From the NCBI RefSeq assembly GCF_003096815.1, contig NZ_QENY01000011.1:1-64000 (forward strand): a stretch of 64,000 nucleotides of DNA, given 5' to 3'. Shown here piece by piece: positions 62,079 through 64,000 of the stretch. Source of the stretch: Hallella colorans (GTDB lineage Bacteria; Bacteroidota; Bacteroidia; Bacteroidales; Bacteroidaceae). Position numbers and translations under genes: made by a program. Under the pieces are notes generated by a model. It was not told the DNA's origin. It searched no databases and saw only the letters and a list, made by a program, of their open reading frames with translations. Positions within the stretch are counted from its first letter, which is position 1. The number at the start of each line of letters is the position of its first letter.

Positions 62079-62936
62079 TTGCGTGCAGTCTTTATGAATG
62101 ATCTGTATCTATATATACAGAAAAGTCAAAAAATAAGATACATGCAAAAAAGACATACAGACAGGAAGGTTTATTTCCGTGAGTTGGAGATAACATCTAA
62201 GGAGTTTTACATCGGCTACTTGTCAGATTTTACAGAACTGACACCAAAGAGTAGAATCTTGGAGGTAGGCTGTGGTGAAGGAGGAAACTTAGTTCCCTTT
62301 GCACAGTTGGGCTGCAGAGTGACAGGTATAGATATTGCCGAATGCAGAATTAAAGATGCCAAAGCATACTTTTCTGAAATCAGCAATCATGCTACATTTG
62401 TATGTTGTGATTTCATGCAATATCCTGTTCCATGTAATGAAGAAGATAAATATGACGTAATACTATTACATGATGTGATAGAACACATTCCGATAAAAGA
62501 GCCATTTCTTGCACACCTAAGAAAGTTTATGAAACCAAAAGGCGTTCTGTTTGTCGGATTCCCCGCATGGCAAATGCCTTTTGGAGGACATCAACAGATT
62601 TGCAGAAGCAAACTTTGCTCACATCTGCCATTCATTCACTTGCTGCCAAACCCTTTATACAAGTTGTTGCTAAAAACATGCAATGAAGAGAAAGGAACAA
62701 TAAATGAACTTATGAGCATAAAAGATTGTCGAACAAGTATAGAGCTGTTTGAAAGGCTCATACACCAATGTGGCTTCTCGGTAGCTGACCAAAAACTTTG
62801 GTTCATCAATCCTCATTACAAGCAGAAGTTCCACCTTACCCCACGACTCTTGCCACATTGGGTCTGGAAGATGAAATATATCAGAAATTTCTTCACCACT
62901 TCATGTTGGTATATATTGAACATAAGCCATAAATAG
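62079..62936 (+). CDS. Class I SAM-dependent methyltransferase
   Basis: The 285-residue protein has a Rossmann-type SAM site: motif I ILEVGCGEGGNLVPFAQLG near residue 65-83, acidic residue in TGIDIA near 90, motif post-I with CCDFMQYP and motif IV YDVILLHDVIEHIP near 125. The C-terminal 100 residues are basic and hydrophobic, as in polyketide/lipid or glycan methyltransferases, but the substrate is unknown. The start at 62079 is closest to the sigma-barrel gene; ATG 62094 and 62142 are alternatives. The 12-bp gap suggests co-transcription. Confidence 0.8.
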   Translation: MRAVFMNDLYLYIQKSQKIRYMQKRHTDRKVYFRELEITSKEFYIGYLSDFTELTPKSRILEVGCGEGGNLVPFAQLGCRVTGIDIAECRIKDAKAYFSEISNHATFVCCDFMQYPVPCNEEDKYDVILLHDVIEHIPIKEPFLAHLRKFMKPKGVLFVGFPAWQMPFGGHQQICRSKLCSHLPFIHLLPNPLYKLLLKTCNEEKGTINELMSIKDCRTSIELFERLIHQCGFSVADQKLWFINPHYKQKFHLTPRLLPHWVWKMKYIRNFFTTSCWYILNISHK

Positions 62937-62997
62937 AACTTACGTTCTTTAGGCAACCATAAAATCTATGAAACAATAAATATACTTAACCATTTCG

Positions 62998-63082
62998 GAA
63001 AAGCAGACTCCAAAAATCAGTATTGGAATATGCTTTTCTACTTATATAAAAATGTAGGAAAACAGTATGATAGGCTACATTT
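62998..63082 (+). terminator. Two tandem hairpins after the methyltransferase gene
   Basis: GAAAAGCA pairs with TGCTTTTC (62998-63038), and AAATGTAG pairs with CTACATTT (63050-63082). They are the probable transcription end of the sigma-barrel/methyltransferase unit. Confidence 0.5.
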
Positions 63083-63429
63083 CTATTGGTTCTTATAGAA
63101 TAAAAGGGGATGATTGGCAATCACATCCTTTAAGGGAAGTCGTTTCACCCCTACCTCTCTAAAATATCATTTGATAACTTTTGTTTGTCACATTTTGAGT
63201 TCGGTTGAAACATTCCTATTCAAACACTATTTGGTAGTTTTTAATGTAATCGAAAGTTAAATACGTTAAATTATCACCCTTTCGTATCTAAACAGAATCC
63301 ATATTGCCACTTTTCTATCGTTTAGAGCTTATAGTATTGATAATCAACTGATAATAAATACTTTGTGTGTTTTTAGCCCCAACCCTATTTTGAGGGGCTG
63401 GCATTAGTATCTATTCATGTTGTCATTAG

Positions 63430-63540
63430 GCCTTAATCGCAGGCCGAATAATACCTAATCGCAAGCTGAATAATACCTAATCGCAAGCTGAATAATGCCT
63501 AATCGCGACGCCAATAATGCCTAATCGCAAGATGGTGTCA
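63430..63540. repeat. 22-bp-period minisatellite, locus C (5 units)
   Basis: Units start at 63430 (23 bp), 63453, 63475, 63497 and 63519. Most carry CCTAATCGCAAGCTGAATAA, and the reverse complement reads GCGATTAGG plus TTATTCAGC, the same core as locus B. The two middle units are identical. No spacers are present. Confidence 0.8.
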
Positions 63541-63842
63541 AAACATGTGTGCCCCAACCGAAAAAGAAGCCGCTTTTATAGGCTTTTTTCTTTGTAAGAC
63601 ATTTGTTTGGCGATGGCCTTTTTTTAATGATTTTTTTGGCGCAACGGCATTGAGCCGGAAAAAGGGATTGGTCTATACGAACTGTCTGCTACACAAACGC
63701 GTAGCACTGTTTAAACACCGGGCCACAACACAAATTGGCGTGGCTACGCGGCCCAGAATGTCGAGAGGTGGCAAGATAGCGACACAACAACATTACCAGC
63801 AATGGCGCATGGCACACCCTCAAGAAGGCAAAAACATTAAAA

Positions 63843-63876
63843 AAGCCTACCCGAATTACTGTTCTCGGGTAGGCTT
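63843..63876 (-). terminator. Terminator of the glutathione peroxidase gene
   Basis: AAGCCTACCCGA and TCGGGTAGGCTT pair perfectly around a 10-nt loop; on the minus strand the hairpin is followed by TTTT. Confidence 0.8.
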
Positions 63877-63888
63877 GATGGGATGAGC

Positions 63889-64000
63889 TTAGAGCAGTTC
63901 CTTGATGGAACGCTCAACCTCGGCCAAATCTTTGGTTGGCTCGAAACGAGCCACTACCTCGCCCTCGCGATTGATGAGGAACTTGGTGAAATTCCATTTG
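63889..64000 (-). CDS. Glutathione peroxidase, C-terminal part
   Basis: Only the last 37 residues lie in the window. On the minus strand they read [22 protein letters not shown], then [13 protein letters not shown] and a TAA stop. This matches the C-terminus of glutathione/thioredoxin peroxidases, where the Trp and Asn in WNFTKF belong to the catalytic tetrad. The start and the peroxidatic Cys are beyond the window edge. Confidence 0.85.
   Translation of the reverse strand, partial: KWNFTKFLINREGEVVARFEPTKDLAEVERSIKELL

Larger units (their letters stand above)
62937..63888. other. Intergenic region with hairpins and minisatellite
   Basis: No gene is convincing; the ORF at 63545-63886 has no ribosome site and mixed composition. 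The region holds two hairpins just after the methyltransferase gene, the 22-bp array at 63430-63540 and the terminator of the glutathione peroxidase gene. Confidence 0.5.

Noticed and set aside
63545..63886. 113-codon ORF near the window end
   Set aside because: It runs through the glutathione peroxidase terminator, has no ribosome site and shows no family pattern.

Overview
The window looks like a chromosome segment from a Prevotella-like member of the Bacteroidota (order Bacteroidales). Four kinds of evidence agree. Many genes are preceded by the phylum's promoter type (a TAnnTTTG box at -7, often with TTG or TTTG 19-21 bp upstream). There is a SusC/SusD pair. The secreted proteins carry C-terminal tails resembling type IX secretion sorting tails. 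The gene set is typical of anaerobic Bacteroidales: pyruvate:ferredoxin oxidoreductase, anaerobic ribonucleotide reductase with its activase, GldH, RicT, a Bacteroidota-type RNA polymerase omega, and a primary sigma factor without region 1.1. The genus is inferred; no rRNA gene is present.

Layout. Positions 1-8618 are an AT-rich accessory region: a large helicase-nuclease gene between imperfect direct repeats, a DUF169 gene, and three generations of one insertion sequence family (an internally deleted remnant at about 4022, a 449-bp deletion derivative at 5051-5499, and a 1595-bp copy at 6409-8003 with a nonsense mutation). The largest copy interrupts an IS66-type tnpB relic. From 8619 to about 17168 lie housekeeping genes: a ZapB-like protein, zapA, rny, an extended SDR protein, nrdD, nrdG, a 38-codon mini-gene and a secreted Arg/Tyr-rich protein. 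From 17193 to 22490 come a MATE exporter, a candidate non-coding RNA, an FKBP lipoprotein, glyS and a small membrane protein.

From 22490 to 30431 there is a repeat block, a YoeB/YefM toxin-antitoxin pair with a perfect operator, a 22-bp minisatellite, a three-gene operon (small acidic protein, a second sigma-70 factor lacking part of region 3, YfcE-like phosphoesterase), a tRNA-Tyr locus with small membrane proteins, rpoD, an ATP-grasp-like protein and an AAA ATPase. From 30545 to 43807 lie nifJ, an Ala-rich lipoprotein, and an outer-surface region: SusC, SusD, a secreted protein, a C10-type cysteine peptidase and a leucine-rich repeat protein. From 44098 to 58029 there is a conserved core: bamD, rpoZ and a DUF4293 gene; uvrB; a stand-alone IMP cyclohydrolase; mreB, mreC, mreD, PBP2 and rodA; and holB, ricT and gldH.

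The last part (58400-63550) is again AT-rich and accessory: a HigB-type toxin with an XRE antitoxin, a maltose-acetyltransferase-like pseudogene, a remarkable single gene that joins an ECF sigma factor, a transmembrane helix, a long periplasmic segment and an outer-membrane-type beta-barrel, and a methyltransferase. The window ends inside a glutathione peroxidase gene.

The strongest candidate for an undescribed system is the sigma-membrane-barrel fusion at 60375-62066. Next come the helicase-nuclease module, a dispersed 22-bp-period minisatellite family present at three or four intergenic sites, a putative ~410-nt RNA with its own promoter and terminator, and a tiny gene framed by a promoter and a terminator.
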